Assembly: GCF_040362915.1 (NCBI RefSeq)
Contig: NZ_AP029612.1
Coordinates: forward strand, 2,542,001-2,606,000
Reading direction: 5' to 3'
DNA length: 64,000 nt
From: Sediminibacterium sp. KACHI17
Lineage (GTDB): Bacteria; Bacteroidota; Bacteroidia; Chitinophagales; Chitinophagaceae
Position numbers and translations under genes: made by a program. The notes under the pieces were generated by a model that was given only the letters and a program-made list of their open reading frames with translations, was not told the DNA's origin and did no database searches. How positions within the stretch are numbered: the stretch's first letter is position 1; every line of letters begins with the position of its first letter. Below, piece after piece: positions 34,818 to 43,347 of the stretch.

Positions 34818-37145
34818 TTATCTGTTTGAAGTGATCACAATCTTAGTAGCAATGCGTTCTTGACCAGAATCATCTCTGATCAATACTAAATACACGCCAC
34901 TAGCCACTTTAGCTCCGAGATAATTTCTTCCATCCCAAATTGCTTGTCCACCTAAGGATCTTGTTTGATAGACAAGTCTCCCATTCAGTTCTGTGATCTT
35001 TACCAATGCTTTATCTACCAAACCTCTTATGGCAATGGTACCATTGAAAGAGGGTGGAACAGGATTGGGGAATACCAATACCTTGCTTTGAGTTTCAACA
35101 GGAGTAGTGGCAGTACTTCTAAAGCTGCATAAACCTTCAAAAGTAGCGATGAACAATTCGCCGTTGACAGGATCGATGCTTAATTTTCGAACATCATTAC
35201 TTAAGAGGGGACTATTTTCTGCTGTAAATCGATATATCACTTTCTCTCCATTCGAAGAGAGCAGCCATAAACCATTTCGAGTGCCTACCCATTTTCTGTT
35301 AGCGCCATCAACTGCCATACATTGTACAACTTCATCACGAAACAATAATCCGGCAAAGCGATCTTGTTGTACGATGGGTTGAATGGCTTCACATCCTGCA
35401 GGAGTAAATGCTGATTCAGGACAACGAATGATACCGATTCCTCTATCTGTTCCCACCCATATTGATCCATCTCTGTCTTTTACAATACTGTATACATTAG
35501 AAGAAGGCAGATTACCATTTCCGGCACCTTGTCTGTAATATTTCCATCGGTCATCGGCAATATTATCAATGTCATTACCCGGGTTGAAACAAAATAGTCC
35601 ATTGCCCTTCGGACTCATGGCCCATATCTGGTCAAGATCGTCAGTGATCAATTGTGATAGTGCATTTTCTGTATGCGTAAATGGAATGGAGAATGATTTC
35701 CAACTATTGTCTCTCTTGCGAACACTCAAGTTTTGTGCGGCACCATAATTGGCTACCCAAAGTTGTTGTTTACTGTCAAAGGCCAATCCACTCACGCGAA
35801 TACTTCCCGGATCGCCGATGGCAGCTCTTAAACTACTATTGTTTTGTTTGAAAATACTGAACTGATCATTTGCAAAACGAACCAGTCCCCCTCCATAACT
35901 TCCTGCCCAAACAGCTTCATCTCGGGGATCGATAGTGATCGTAATAAAATCCAATACTGAATCCAGTACGGGAGTGTTGAAGAAACTTTTTGAACTCCAT
36001 GTATTTTCTTTCAGCAGATAAAAACCATCTCTGTTGAATAAATAATTCCAGGCGTCATTAACACTACCTGCAGCAGCAACAGTGATGTTTCCGTTGGAAG
36101 CCAATTCACCGGTAGCAACACCGGGAGGTCCGTTAGGGATGAATCTATCGGTTGCGTTACCTGTCCTGGATAAACCACCAAAACGATCTGCCACCCAGAT
36201 CTGCCCATTATCAACTATTGCAGATAATGGAAATGAAATGATACCACCAGCACTGATCGTTCTTGCGATCGTTCCGTTGGTGTTCATGATCAATACCCGC
36301 GCACTTCCGGAAGCCGTTCGTTGACAAACGGTGAATTGATTACCTGCAGGTGTGATAGATACAATGGGCCAATTGACATCGTGGTATAATAGCTGCCAGT
36401 TCGTACCATTTTGAATGAATAGGGAATCTCCTTTTTGAACAATGATATTATTATTTGCTACGATCACGTTTTTGATACTACCTGAAGGAAGTTGATGGTT
36501 GCCGCTAACTAGAATCCAGTTCCTGTAGTTAGCAGGATTATTGATGTTTGCACTCGTTGTTTTTAATCCATCTTCTGTAGCTGCATAAAATAGATTGTTG
36601 TGGATCGTAAATGCATTCACTTTAACCTGAGTGCCATTGTTGCCAATGATCCAGGTATCCTTGATTTCTCTGCGTGTAAGATCGGCGACGATGATGCCGA
36701 GTCCACTAGACAAATATGCCAGTCCATCTTGACAAAAAATTTGTTGGATAGATTTATCACCGGCAATGGTGCTACTGGCAATATCACGGATGTTGTATAC
36801 AATACTTCCCTTGAGCAGATCGATATTGCTATTATTATAGGCGATGATCAATTGGCTAGTCGTAGCATCCCATCCGATACAACGAACACCAATATCATTA
36901 AGCCCGGTTACTTTGGAATAGCGAGAGGGTTCATTTTTATCATCAATGGAAAATAAGGCCTTGGTGGCTGCACAATACAGTCGATCCCCTTTTATTACCT
37001 GAATGGTTTGCTGATAGTTCAGGTGTTCACGCCATTGTCCAATGGGAGGAACTTGCGCAGTAACGGTATCACAAATGAAGAGATAATTCATCAACCCAAT
37101 AACTAAGGGTAGTACTCTTTTATAAGTAAACAAGTGATCCTTCAT
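34818..37145 (-). CDS. porZ: PorZ-like T9SS component: beta-propeller protein with type A sorting domain
   Basis: 775 residues from the ATG at 37145 (a second ATG 6 bp upstream at 37151 is almost inside the likely promoter). Signal peptide to about residue 31, then two regions of two-component-regulator-type propeller repeats (PIGQWREHLNYQQTIQVIKG near the start; IWVGTDRGIGII and KWVGTRNGLWLLSSNG near 560-620) and a C-terminal type A T9SS domain (about 700-775: VFPNPVPPSFNG, LNGRLVYQ, ASGVYLVLI). This arrangement is that of PorZ, an outer-surface part of the T9SS attachment complex that processes cargo and supplies A-LPS in Porphyromonas. Other attachment-complex genes are not adjacent. Confidence 0.85.
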   Translation of the reverse strand: MKDHLFTYKRVLPLVIGLMNYLFICDTVTAQVPPIGQWREHLNYQQTIQVIKGDRLYCAATKALFSIDDKNEPSRYSKVTGLNDIGVRCIGWDATTSQLIIAYNNSNIDLLKGSIVYNIRDIASSTIAGDKSIQQIFCQDGLAYLSSGLGIIVADLTRREIKDTWIIGNNGTQVKVNAFTIHNNLFYAATEDGLKTTSANINNPANYRNWILVSGNHQLPSGSIKNVIVANNNIIVQKGDSLFIQNGTNWQLLYHDVNWPIVSITPAGNQFTVCQRTASGSARVLIMNTNGTIARTISAGGIISFPLSAIVDNGQIWVADRFGGLSRTGNATDRFIPNGPPGVATGELASNGNITVAAAGSVNDAWNYLFNRDGFYLLKENTWSSKSFFNTPVLDSVLDFITITIDPRDEAVWAGSYGGGLVRFANDQFSIFKQNNSSLRAAIGDPGSIRVSGLAFDSKQQLWVANYGAAQNLSVRKRDNSWKSFSIPFTHTENALSQLITDDLDQIWAMSPKGNGLFCFNPGNDIDNIADDRWKYYRQGAGNGNLPSSNVYSIVKDRDGSIWVGTDRGIGIIRCPESAFTPAGCEAIQPIVQQDRFAGLLFRDEVVQCMAVDGANRKWVGTRNGLWLLSSNGEKVIYRFTAENSPLLSNDVRKLSIDPVNGELFIATFEGLCSFRSTATTPVETQSKVLVFPNPVPPSFNGTIAIRGLVDKALVKITELNGRLVYQTRSLGGQAIWDGRNYLGAKVASGVYLVLIRDDSGQERIATKIVITSNR

Positions 37146-37274
37146 CTTCATAAGTAAAGTTACAGGATAAAAATATAGGTATTTCTACCACGAAGTTCTA
37201 TCATAAAAATCAGGTGTTTTTACGGATTTTATGGATGAGAAAGCAGTCTATTTTGGCGGTCTAAATGATACAAT

Positions 37275-37508
37275 ATGTCGACTAGAATTGCTATTGAGCA
37301 AATACGGAAGATCAATCAGCTGATCATTAAAAAGAATACAGGTAAACCGGCTGAAATGGCTGTTAAACTTGATTGTTCGCTTACTACCTTATTCACTTAT
37401 CTCGCGATGATGCGAACGATGGGAGCACCTATTCAGTATAATAAATTTAAGCAGACTTATTACTATGAGGAGGAGGGAAACTTTGTGATCGGGTTCGTTC
37501 CGAAATAA
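37275..37508 (+). CDS. Small winged-helix/HTH protein, candidate regulator of the bacteriocin-like cluster
   Basis: 77 residues. IEQIRKINQLIIKKNTGKPA then EMAVKLDCSLTTLFTYLAMM reads as a DeoR/HTH_11-like helix-turn-helix followed by a wing strand pair (QTYYYEEEGNFVIGFVPK). No enzymatic or membrane features. It is the first gene of a same-strand run leading into two double-glycine peptides and an exporter; the 143-bp gap to the first peptide carries a 16-bp palindrome. A role as local regulator is inferred from size, fold and position. TATTTTGG near 37250 is a possible -7 box. Confidence 0.8.
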   Translation: MSTRIAIEQIRKINQLIIKKNTGKPAEMAVKLDCSLTTLFTYLAMMRTMGAPIQYNKFKQTYYYEEEGNFVIGFVPK

Positions 37509-37562
37509 AGTTTTTTTCATACTCCGCATGTCTCGTATGAAGTGTGATTAGTTTAGCATCAG

Positions 37563-37578
37563 ATTCATGGCCATGAAT
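37563..37578. promoter_or_regulatory. 16-bp perfect palindrome upstream of the precursor peptides, candidate operator
   Basis: ATTCATGGCCATGAAT (37563-37578) is a perfect palindrome, 74 bp before the first peptide ATG. A second, looser inverted repeat TTCATAC/GTATGAA (37517-37523, 37535-37541) shares the TTCAT/ATGAA ends. Both lie between the HTH gene and the peptides, a suitable place for autoregulation of the cluster. The looser repeat could alternatively belong to the 3' end of the HTH transcript. Confidence 0.5.
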
Positions 37579-37651
37579 GGGAGTATTGTCGGTAAGCCTT
37601 GTATCTCGCGCAGGTACAGAAGACGCGATATTAAAAACTAAAACCATTGTT

Positions 37652-37843
37652 ATGAACAATCAAATTGTAGGACTGAAGCCCTTGTCAGAGCAAGAGCTCA
37701 TCAGTATTGAAGGTGGTGCTATTCCGTCTTGGTTGAAAAATTTCGGATGGGGTAGTCTAGTAATGGATGCCATAAAACACTGGGATGAGATCAAGCGAGA
37801 GTTCCGTAATGGATGGCATTTTCCTGAAAAACATAGTCATTAA
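37652..37843 (+). CDS. Double-glycine leader peptide, bacteriocin-like precursor 1
   Basis: 63 residues from ATG 37652 (an earlier in-frame ATG at 37577 would add 25 unrelated residues). Leader MNNQIVGLKPLSEQELISIE ends in Gly-Gly at 21-22; the LSEQEL-x-x-I-x-GG pattern is the C39-peptidase recognition type. The predicted mature peptide is 41 residues, cysteine-free and Trp-rich (four Trp), starting AIPSWLKNFGWGSLV, then a charged amphipathic stretch and a His-rich tail (EKHSH). Linked to a second precursor 18 bp downstream and to a C39 ABC exporter. Antimicrobial or signalling function is inference. Confidence 0.82.
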   Translation: MNNQIVGLKPLSEQELISIEGGAIPSWLKNFGWGSLVMDAIKHWDEIKREFRNGWHFPEKHSH

Positions 37844-37861
37844 CCTTTAAATCTAAAAACT

Positions 37862-38059
37862 ATGAAAAAGAAAAATCAAGCTTTAGAACATTCTTTTGAA
37901 TGTACTCCGCTTTCATTTAATGAGCTCACATCTATAGATGGCGGCAGTATTTATGGTGATTTGGCTTATTTATTTGGAGCAACATTAAGATGTTTTCGTG
38001 AGTTTACTAAAGGTGCTGTACAATACCAAGCATCTTTACCTCCAAGTCTTAAAAAATAA
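37862..38059 (+). CDS. Double-glycine leader peptide, bacteriocin-like precursor 2
   Basis: 65 residues. Leader of 28 residues with LSFNELTSIDGG at its end, the same spacing of hydrophobic and acidic residues as precursor 1. Predicted mature peptide of 37 residues starts SIYGDLAYLFGATLRCF, with a single cysteine in the core (Cys44 of the precursor), a basic-aromatic centre and a Pro-rich basic C-terminus. The two cores are unrelated in sequence, as in two-component peptide bacteriocins. A hairpin terminator follows 12 bp after the stop. Confidence 0.82.
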   Translation: MKKKNQALEHSFECTPLSFNELTSIDGGSIYGDLAYLFGATLRCFREFTKGAVQYQASLPPSLKK

Positions 38060-38071
38060 AGAACAGATCAA

Positions 38072-38096
38072 TGGTCTCGCTTTAGCGAGGCCATTT
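38072..38096 (+). terminator. Hairpin terminator after the precursor peptides
   Basis: TGGTCTCGC (38072-38080) pairs with GCGAGGCCA (38085-38093; one G-U) across TTTA, followed by TTTT-A. It sits between the peptide genes and the membrane/export genes, so it may act as a partial terminator that makes peptide mRNA more abundant than exporter mRNA. Confidence 0.75.
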
Positions 38097-38123
38097 TATA
38101 CTCTGCAACTAACAACCTGTATT

Positions 38124-38591
38124 ATGTCTATAATTGATAGAAAACTAAGTTGGGTAAATAAAATATCCATTCGTAAACTTATTTTGATAGCGTATTGCAT
38201 TAATCTTTCTACCGCTATTTTATTTGGTTATGTGCTATTTCCAGATGAGAATGCAAATCCTGATAATTTATCAATAGGTTTTTTCTTTATTGCTGGGGTA
38301 CTTGTGGGACCATTTCTTGAAACATGGTTGGTACAATACACCATAATGGAATATGGTTATAAGTGGACAAAAAAGTATTGGCCTGGCTTTGTACTGAGTA
38401 TTGTAGTTTTTTCTGCTTTACATCATTATTCAGTACCCTACATGCTCAAAACTCTTATTTCAGGAACAGTTTATACTTCTGTTTATTTTGTTTGTATGAT
38501 AAGAAAGTGGAATGGATTTTTATATACTTCATGTGTACATATGCTGTATAATTTTACAGTGCTGATCGTTAATTATTTTATTGATGCATAA
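38124..38591 (+). CDS. CPBP-like multi-pass membrane protein, candidate immunity protein
   Basis: 155 residues from ATG 38124 (an upstream in-frame start overlaps the second peptide and the terminator and is rejected). Several hydrophobic helices. GPFLETWLVQYTI near 58-70, FSALHHY near 95-101 and HMLYNFTVL near 139-147 correspond in order to the three motifs of the CPBP (Abi/CAAX-protease-like) family, but the first has Glu-Thr instead of Glu-Glu and no following Arg. Family members often give immunity to, or process, bacteriocins. Its last codons overlap the HlyD start by 8 bp. Confidence 0.75.
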   Translation: MSIIDRKLSWVNKISIRKLILIAYCINLSTAILFGYVLFPDENANPDNLSIGFFFIAGVLVGPFLETWLVQYTIMEYGYKWTKKYWPGFVLSIVVFSALHHYSVPYMLKTLISGTVYTSVYFVCMIRKWNGFLYTSCVHMLYNFTVLIVNYFIDA

Positions 38592-39762
38592 ACAATATGA
38601 TCAGTTGTTGGATATCAATCACAACATTCAATTTTACCTTTCAGGATTTTCTCCTTATACTAAACTCTTCTATTGGTCATTTATAGGCATCTTTCTGTGT
38701 AGCATTGGAATACTTCCATTTTGTTATGTAAACGTAATCACTAGAACTGAAGGAATCATTCGACCTTTTGAAGAACGTACCGTTGTTCGGAGCCTGGTCA
38801 GTGGAACTATTCAGTTCGTCTATTGCAAAGATGGGGGCAGGGTGAAGAAAGGCGATACTTTATTGATATTAGAACAACCTAATTATCAAGGACAAAAAAA
38901 GTATCTCACACAAAAGATTCTTCAATGTAAAGCAAGGATCAATGATTTGAAATTACTGACTCAGCATGAACCATGGAGTGATTCTAGTATCCTTCAGAAT
39001 CTGAAAACATCATTGTATCAATCGCAATACCTGCATTTCAAAGATCAGCTGCAGGAAAAAAACTTAATCAATAAAAAGCTGCAAAAAGACATGCGTTTAT
39101 ATGATCCTCTGGTTCGAGAAAAAATAATAGCGGCTAATGAGTTGGCTGATATCGGTTATCAGTTATTACAATCGTCTGCAGGATTTCAATCATATATCAG
39201 TCAACAGATCAGTCGTTGGGAGTCTGAGTTGCTAGAAGAACAAAAACAGTTGACTGATGCGGAAACTGAAAAGCGCAATCTGCTTATAACTACACAATCT
39301 TTTGTGATCAAGTCGCCAATCAGTGGAACGATACTCATACAAGATCCTTTATATGTTGGTAGTTCTATACAAGCTTCTTCCGAATTGTTATCAATTTCTC
39401 CAGAACACGATCTAATTGTTGAGTGCTGGATGCCACCAGCAGCATTGGTTACCCTATACCAGGATCAAAATGTAACCTATACCATTCCTGAGATTCGCAA
39501 TCAGATGTCAAGTGTTTTACAAGGAAAAGTGATCTCAATCGCAAAAGATTATACGCTGATCAATAACAGACCTATGTTCAAGGTTAGATGCAGTTTGAAC
39601 CAAAAGCAAGTTGAGTTAAAAAATGGATTTTCTTACTTGCTTGGCAAGGGTTTACTACTCGAAACAAGATTTTTACTTGCTAGGAAGAGTTGTTGGGAAC
39701 TACTTTACCAACAGTTGTATGATTGGTTCAATCCTGCTACACTTACTAAATCAACTGTATGA
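38584..39762 (+). CDS. HlyD-family membrane fusion (adaptor) protein of the peptide exporter
   Basis: 392 residues from ATG 38584 (the TTG at 38581 is less likely). Short cytoplasmic N-terminus, one membrane helix (about 28-50), then a periplasmic part with a biotinyl/lipoyl-like half (VSGTIQFVYCKDGGRVKKGDTLLIL near 72-95), a coiled coil (about 105-230), the second lipoyl half (SPISGTILIQDPLYVG near 247-262) and a beta domain. This is the adaptor of a type I-like bacteriocin export complex. Overlaps both neighbours (8 bp upstream, 4 bp ATGA downstream), so the three genes are tightly coupled. Confidence 0.9.
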   Translation: MHKQYDQLLDINHNIQFYLSGFSPYTKLFYWSFIGIFLCSIGILPFCYVNVITRTEGIIRPFEERTVVRSLVSGTIQFVYCKDGGRVKKGDTLLILEQPNYQGQKKYLTQKILQCKARINDLKLLTQHEPWSDSSILQNLKTSLYQSQYLHFKDQLQEKNLINKKLQKDMRLYDPLVREKIIAANELADIGYQLLQSSAGFQSYISQQISRWESELLEEQKQLTDAETEKRNLLITTQSFVIKSPISGTILIQDPLYVGSSIQASSELLSISPEHDLIVECWMPPAALVTLYQDQNVTYTIPEIRNQMSSVLQGKVISIAKDYTLINNRPMFKVRCSLNQKQVELKNGFSYLLGKGLLLETRFLLARKSCWELLYQQLYDWFNPATLTKSTV

Positions 39763-41906
39763 GTGTAAAAATGGTCTGTGTAAAACAGCGAGATGTTACA
39801 GATTGTGGAGCAGCCTGTTTAGTATCTATAGCAGCTAGTTATGGAACTAATTTTTCTGTGAGTAAGGTCAGACAAACAGCAGGTACAGATAAGTGCGGTA
39901 CCAGTATGTTAGGAATGGTAGAAGCAGCCACTAAAATGGGATTTAATGCCAAAGCTGTTCGAGCAGGCATAGAAGTTATCAGACAAATTCCACTGCCATC
40001 TATTGCACATGTGTTATTGGAAAATGGATTGCAGCATTTTGTCGTACTGTATAGTATCAAAAGAGAGCAATTGGTATACATGGACCCAGCGACGGGAACA
40101 CTGGTCAAAAGCAGGCATAGTGATTTCAGTAAAATATGGACAGGGGTATTGTTATTACTGGAACCATCCGGGTCGATCTTAATCGCTCATAAAACGAAAT
40201 CGACAAAGAAAAGGATCTATGATCTACTTACTGCCAATGGATCATTATTATTACAAGGTTTTATTGGAGCATTGGTATATACACTTTTAGGACTTTCACT
40301 GAGTATCTATATCCAAAAATTGGTAGATACCATTTTGGTGGATGGAGATTTGGGTCTCTTAAACTTGGTGAGTATCATGATGATATTTCTATTGTGTATT
40401 CAACAGTATACAGGAACGTTTAAGACCTTATTGGGGTTGCAGGTAGGACAACGAATGGATGCAACACTCATCAGCCATTATCTAAGACATTTATTAAAAC
40501 TTCCGCAATTCTTTTTTGATACAATGCGCAAGGGAGAAGTGTTGAGTCGCATCAATGATGCTGTCATGATCCGAAACTTTGTAAGTGATACTGTGATGCA
40601 AATTGTAGTGAACTTATTAATATTGATTTGCTCTTTTCTGGTTATGTTTTTGTATAGCATCAAACTAGCACTGATGATGCTCTTGTTACTGCCAATCTAT
40701 GGTATTTTATACTATTTAAGTAATAAAATCAATCGTTATTGGCAACGAAAACTGATGGAGAAGGGAGCGACGATGGAGACGGAGCTAGTTGGTACTTTGC
40801 AGGCATCTACAACCATCAAGCGTTTCGGACTTGAAGAAGTGATGATAGAAAAAAATGAATCTGGCCTGATCGCTTTATTACGTACAGTGTATGATACAGG
40901 CATCAGGAATATTGCTCTTTCTTCTGTTGCAGAATTTGTAACCAGATTTTTTACACTATTGATATTGTGGATCGGATCGATACTTGTCATCGAAAAGGCA
41001 CTTACCCCGGGTACATTACTTTCTTTTTATAGCATCATCGGATATTTCACCGGTCCGGTATTGGTATTGATTGGTACTACAAAAAGTTTTCAGGAAGCGA
41101 TGATCGCAGCAGATCGGTTATTTGAGATCATGGAATTGGAACCGGAAGAAGCTTCACAAGTAGGCCGTCTACCACAGTCTTTTAACGAAGGGGATATTGT
41201 ATTTGATCAGGTAGGCTTCAGGTATGGAAGCAGGCAAACGGTATTCAACGAGTTATCGTTTCAGATAACAGTAGGATCTTGTATTGGCATAGCCGGTGAA
41301 AGTGGATCAGGTAAATCCACACTATTACATCTTTTACTGCGCTTATATCCAATTCAGAAAGGTCATATATATATTGGTGGGGTTGATATTAATGACATAA
41401 GTCTTCCTGTATTACGCGAGAAGATCGCTGTTGTGCCACAAGACACTGATATACTTTCCGGAACCGTCTTGGAAAATATCTGTCTCAATAAAAATATAGT
41501 TATCGATGACGTGATACAACTTTGTCAACAAGTAGGACTGGATGATTTCATTCGCAGTTTACCGGAAGGATATCATACGGTTTTACAGGAGCAGGGGTCA
41601 GACCTATCCGGTGGACAAAAACAAAAGATAGGAATTGTGAGGGCGTTATACCGACGTCCATCGGTCTTATTACTGGATGAAGCAACGGCATCGTTGGATA
41701 CGATCAGTGAATCAGCAGTGCAGGAATGTTTACAATATTATCGCCGAAGAGGCGTAACGATCATGATTGTAGCACACCGATTAACCACACTTCAATTCTG
41801 TGATGAAATTTTAGTTTTACAAGACGGAAAACTAATTGAGAGAGGTTCACATGATGAGTTGATACAGCAACTCGGTCTATATGCAACCATGTGGGATCAG
41901 CGGTAA
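39759..41906 (+). CDS. Bacteriocin-type ABC exporter with C39 leader peptidase
   Basis: 715 residues, combining leader cleavage and export. The N-terminal C39 peptidase domain (1-135) has QRDVTDCGAACL with catalytic Cys16 and Gln10, His93 in LQHFVVLY and Asp109 in YMDPATG, so the protease is predicted active on Gly-Gly leaders. Six-helix transmembrane domain about 160-440. ATPase about 480-715 with Walker A GESGSGKST, signature LSGGQKQKIGIVRAL and Walker B SVLLLDEATASLD. Starts on ATGA overlap with the HlyD gene. The two upstream precursors are the obvious substrates. Ends 3 bp before the convergent response regulator. Confidence 0.95.
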   Translation: MSVKMVCVKQRDVTDCGAACLVSIAASYGTNFSVSKVRQTAGTDKCGTSMLGMVEAATKMGFNAKAVRAGIEVIRQIPLPSIAHVLLENGLQHFVVLYSIKREQLVYMDPATGTLVKSRHSDFSKIWTGVLLLLEPSGSILIAHKTKSTKKRIYDLLTANGSLLLQGFIGALVYTLLGLSLSIYIQKLVDTILVDGDLGLLNLVSIMMIFLLCIQQYTGTFKTLLGLQVGQRMDATLISHYLRHLLKLPQFFFDTMRKGEVLSRINDAVMIRNFVSDTVMQIVVNLLILICSFLVMFLYSIKLALMMLLLLPIYGILYYLSNKINRYWQRKLMEKGATMETELVGTLQASTTIKRFGLEEVMIEKNESGLIALLRTVYDTGIRNIALSSVAEFVTRFFTLLILWIGSILVIEKALTPGTLLSFYSIIGYFTGPVLVLIGTTKSFQEAMIAADRLFEIMELEPEEASQVGRLPQSFNEGDIVFDQVGFRYGSRQTVFNELSFQITVGSCIGIAGESGSGKSTLLHLLLRLYPIQKGHIYIGGVDINDISLPVLREKIAVVPQDTDILSGTVLENICLNKNIVIDDVIQLCQQVGLDDFIRSLPEGYHTVLQEQGSDLSGGQKQKIGIVRALYRRPSVLLLDEATASLDTISESAVQECLQYYRRRGVTIMIVAHRLTTLQFCDEILVLQDGKLIERGSHDELIQQLGLYATMWDQR

Positions 41907-41909
41907 AAT

Positions 41910-42560
41910 TTATACACTTACGATACCATGCTTAATCGCAAAGATGGCTAACCCGACCCTGGTTTTAATATCCAGTTTCTTGAAGAGGTTATCGCGATAG
42001 GTATCCACGGTACGTGGGCTGATATGCATTTCTTCAGCGATTTCTTTATAGGTCTTATCTGAGCAGATCCATTGTAAGAAAATGGTTTCATTCTCGGTAA
42101 GACTACTAAGCGGAGAGCCATCGCCTAGGAATGAATCTTCATTACTGATATAGTGCATGAGTTTATCACTCACCAGTTCATTGATGAAATAACCTGTATC
42201 ACGAATATTTTCGAGTGCTTGTTTGAAAACTTTGGGTTTACTGTCTTTGAGTAAGTAACCACGTGCACCATTTTTTAACATGCGAATAATAGCAATATCA
42301 TTTTCCAGCATGCTTAAAACAAGTACCCTGGTTTCAGGCATGTTTGCTTTGATCCATTCAGCAGTTTCAAAGCCGTCCATCAAAGGCATATTGATGTCTA
42401 ACAAGACAATGGCCGGTGGCTTATTGGTTTTCAAAGCCTCCATAAACTCTTTTCCGTTCCCGGCTTCCATAATTACTTTGAAGCCTTCAAATGAATTGAT
42501 CATTGAAGCGAGACCGCTACGAAGTAATTCATGATCGTCCACAAGTGCTACAAAGGTCAT
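41910..42560 (-). CDS. NarL/LuxR-family response regulator
   Basis: 216 residues from ATG 42560; an upstream in-frame start overlaps the kinase gene. Receiver domain with phosphoacceptor Asp55 (IVLLDINMPLMDG) and switch residues in LVLSML near 77-82. C-terminal LuxR/GerE helix-turn-helix (LTENETIFLQWICSDKTYKE and IAEEMHISPRTVDTYRDNLF). Lies 7 bp downstream of its probable kinase and is convergent with the peptide exporter gene (3-bp gap). A link with bacteriocin expression is possible but only positional. Confidence 0.93.
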   Translation of the reverse strand: MTFVALVDDHELLRSGLASMINSFEGFKVIMEAGNGKEFMEALKTNKPPAIVLLDINMPLMDGFETAEWIKANMPETRVLVLSMLENDIAIIRMLKNGARGYLLKDSKPKVFKQALENIRDTGYFINELVSDKLMHYISNEDSFLGDGSPLSSLTENETIFLQWICSDKTYKEIAEEMHISPRTVDTYRDNLFKKLDIKTRVGLAIFAIKHGIVSV

Positions 42561-42567
42561 ACAAAAG

Positions 42568-43347
42568 TTATTTCGATTTTGCCTGCAATATAATGGCTGT
42601 TCCGTTTCCCGGCTCACTTTTTATATCAACAGTGGCGTTAATCATTTTTGCTCTGTTAAATATGTTCTGTAAACCGATACCCGGCCCGGCAGTTTTAAAT
42701 TTTTCCATGTCAAATCCAATCCCATTATCCCTAATGATCAATTGCACTTCATTTTCGTTGCCTTCAATATCTACTGCAATTTGATCCGCTTTCGCATGTT
42801 TCATGATATTGTTGATAATTTCCTGCACCATCCTAAACATGATCAGGTCCGTATTTTTATCAATACCTGTGAAATTTTCAGCTACTTTAAGATCTGTTTT
42901 ATATCGACCACTCTTATGCAAGTTATTTAATAACTGCCTGATTGATTCAACGATTCCGATATCCTGTATTCTATTGGTTTGTAAACTATGGCTTAGGTCT
43001 CTCAAATCTTTGATCGCTTTTCCCAGCAGCTCATCAGTATGTTCCATTTTCTCATGATCAGCGATATTACTAAAGGTACTTAAGTTTAATCTTACGAGGC
43101 TTAATACCTGACCAATGTTATCGTGTATTTCTCTACTGATATGAGTAAATGTTTGTTCTTGTATCTCCAGTTGAGATTTAAGAATTGTTTGCTCAAATCT
43201 ATTTTTCATCTCATCTCTTTCTTGCTGAAATTTTCGTTGTCTTCTTAAGAAGATAAAGACAATCAGTAACAAGAAAAATCCGATTAAAACCAGAAATACT
43301 GATGCTATAACGATGGTGATAAGGATATCTTCTTGTTCTTTCGGCAT
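42568..43347 (-). CDS. HisKA_3-type sensor histidine kinase with one membrane helix
   Basis: 259 residues: a single N-terminal membrane helix (about 9-34), a short linker, the HisKA_3 dimerisation segment with His75 in ISREIHDNIGQVLSLVRL, and an ATPase domain (NIMKHAKAD N-box, RDNGIGFD G1, GPGIGLQNI G2). There is no periplasmic sensor domain, so input must come through the membrane helix or a partner. Its first 43 bp overlap the upstream 7-TM gene, which is the obvious candidate partner. Confidence 0.92.
   Translation of the reverse strand: MPKEQEDILITIVIASVFLVLIGFFLLLIVFIFLRRQRKFQQERDEMKNRFEQTILKSQLEIQEQTFTHISREIHDNIGQVLSLVRLNLSTFSNIADHEKMEHTDELLGKAIKDLRDLSHSLQTNRIQDIGIVESIRQLLNNLHKSGRYKTDLKVAENFTGIDKNTDLIMFRMVQEIINNIMKHAKADQIAVDIEGNENEVQLIIRDNGIGFDMEKFKTAGPGIGLQNIFNRAKMINATVDIKSEPGNGTAIILQAKSK

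Noticed and set aside
37577-37651. Longer N-terminus for peptide 1 starting at 37577
   Set aside because: It would begin within the 16-bp palindrome and place 25 extra residues before the leader; the GG-leader from ATG 37652 is of normal length.
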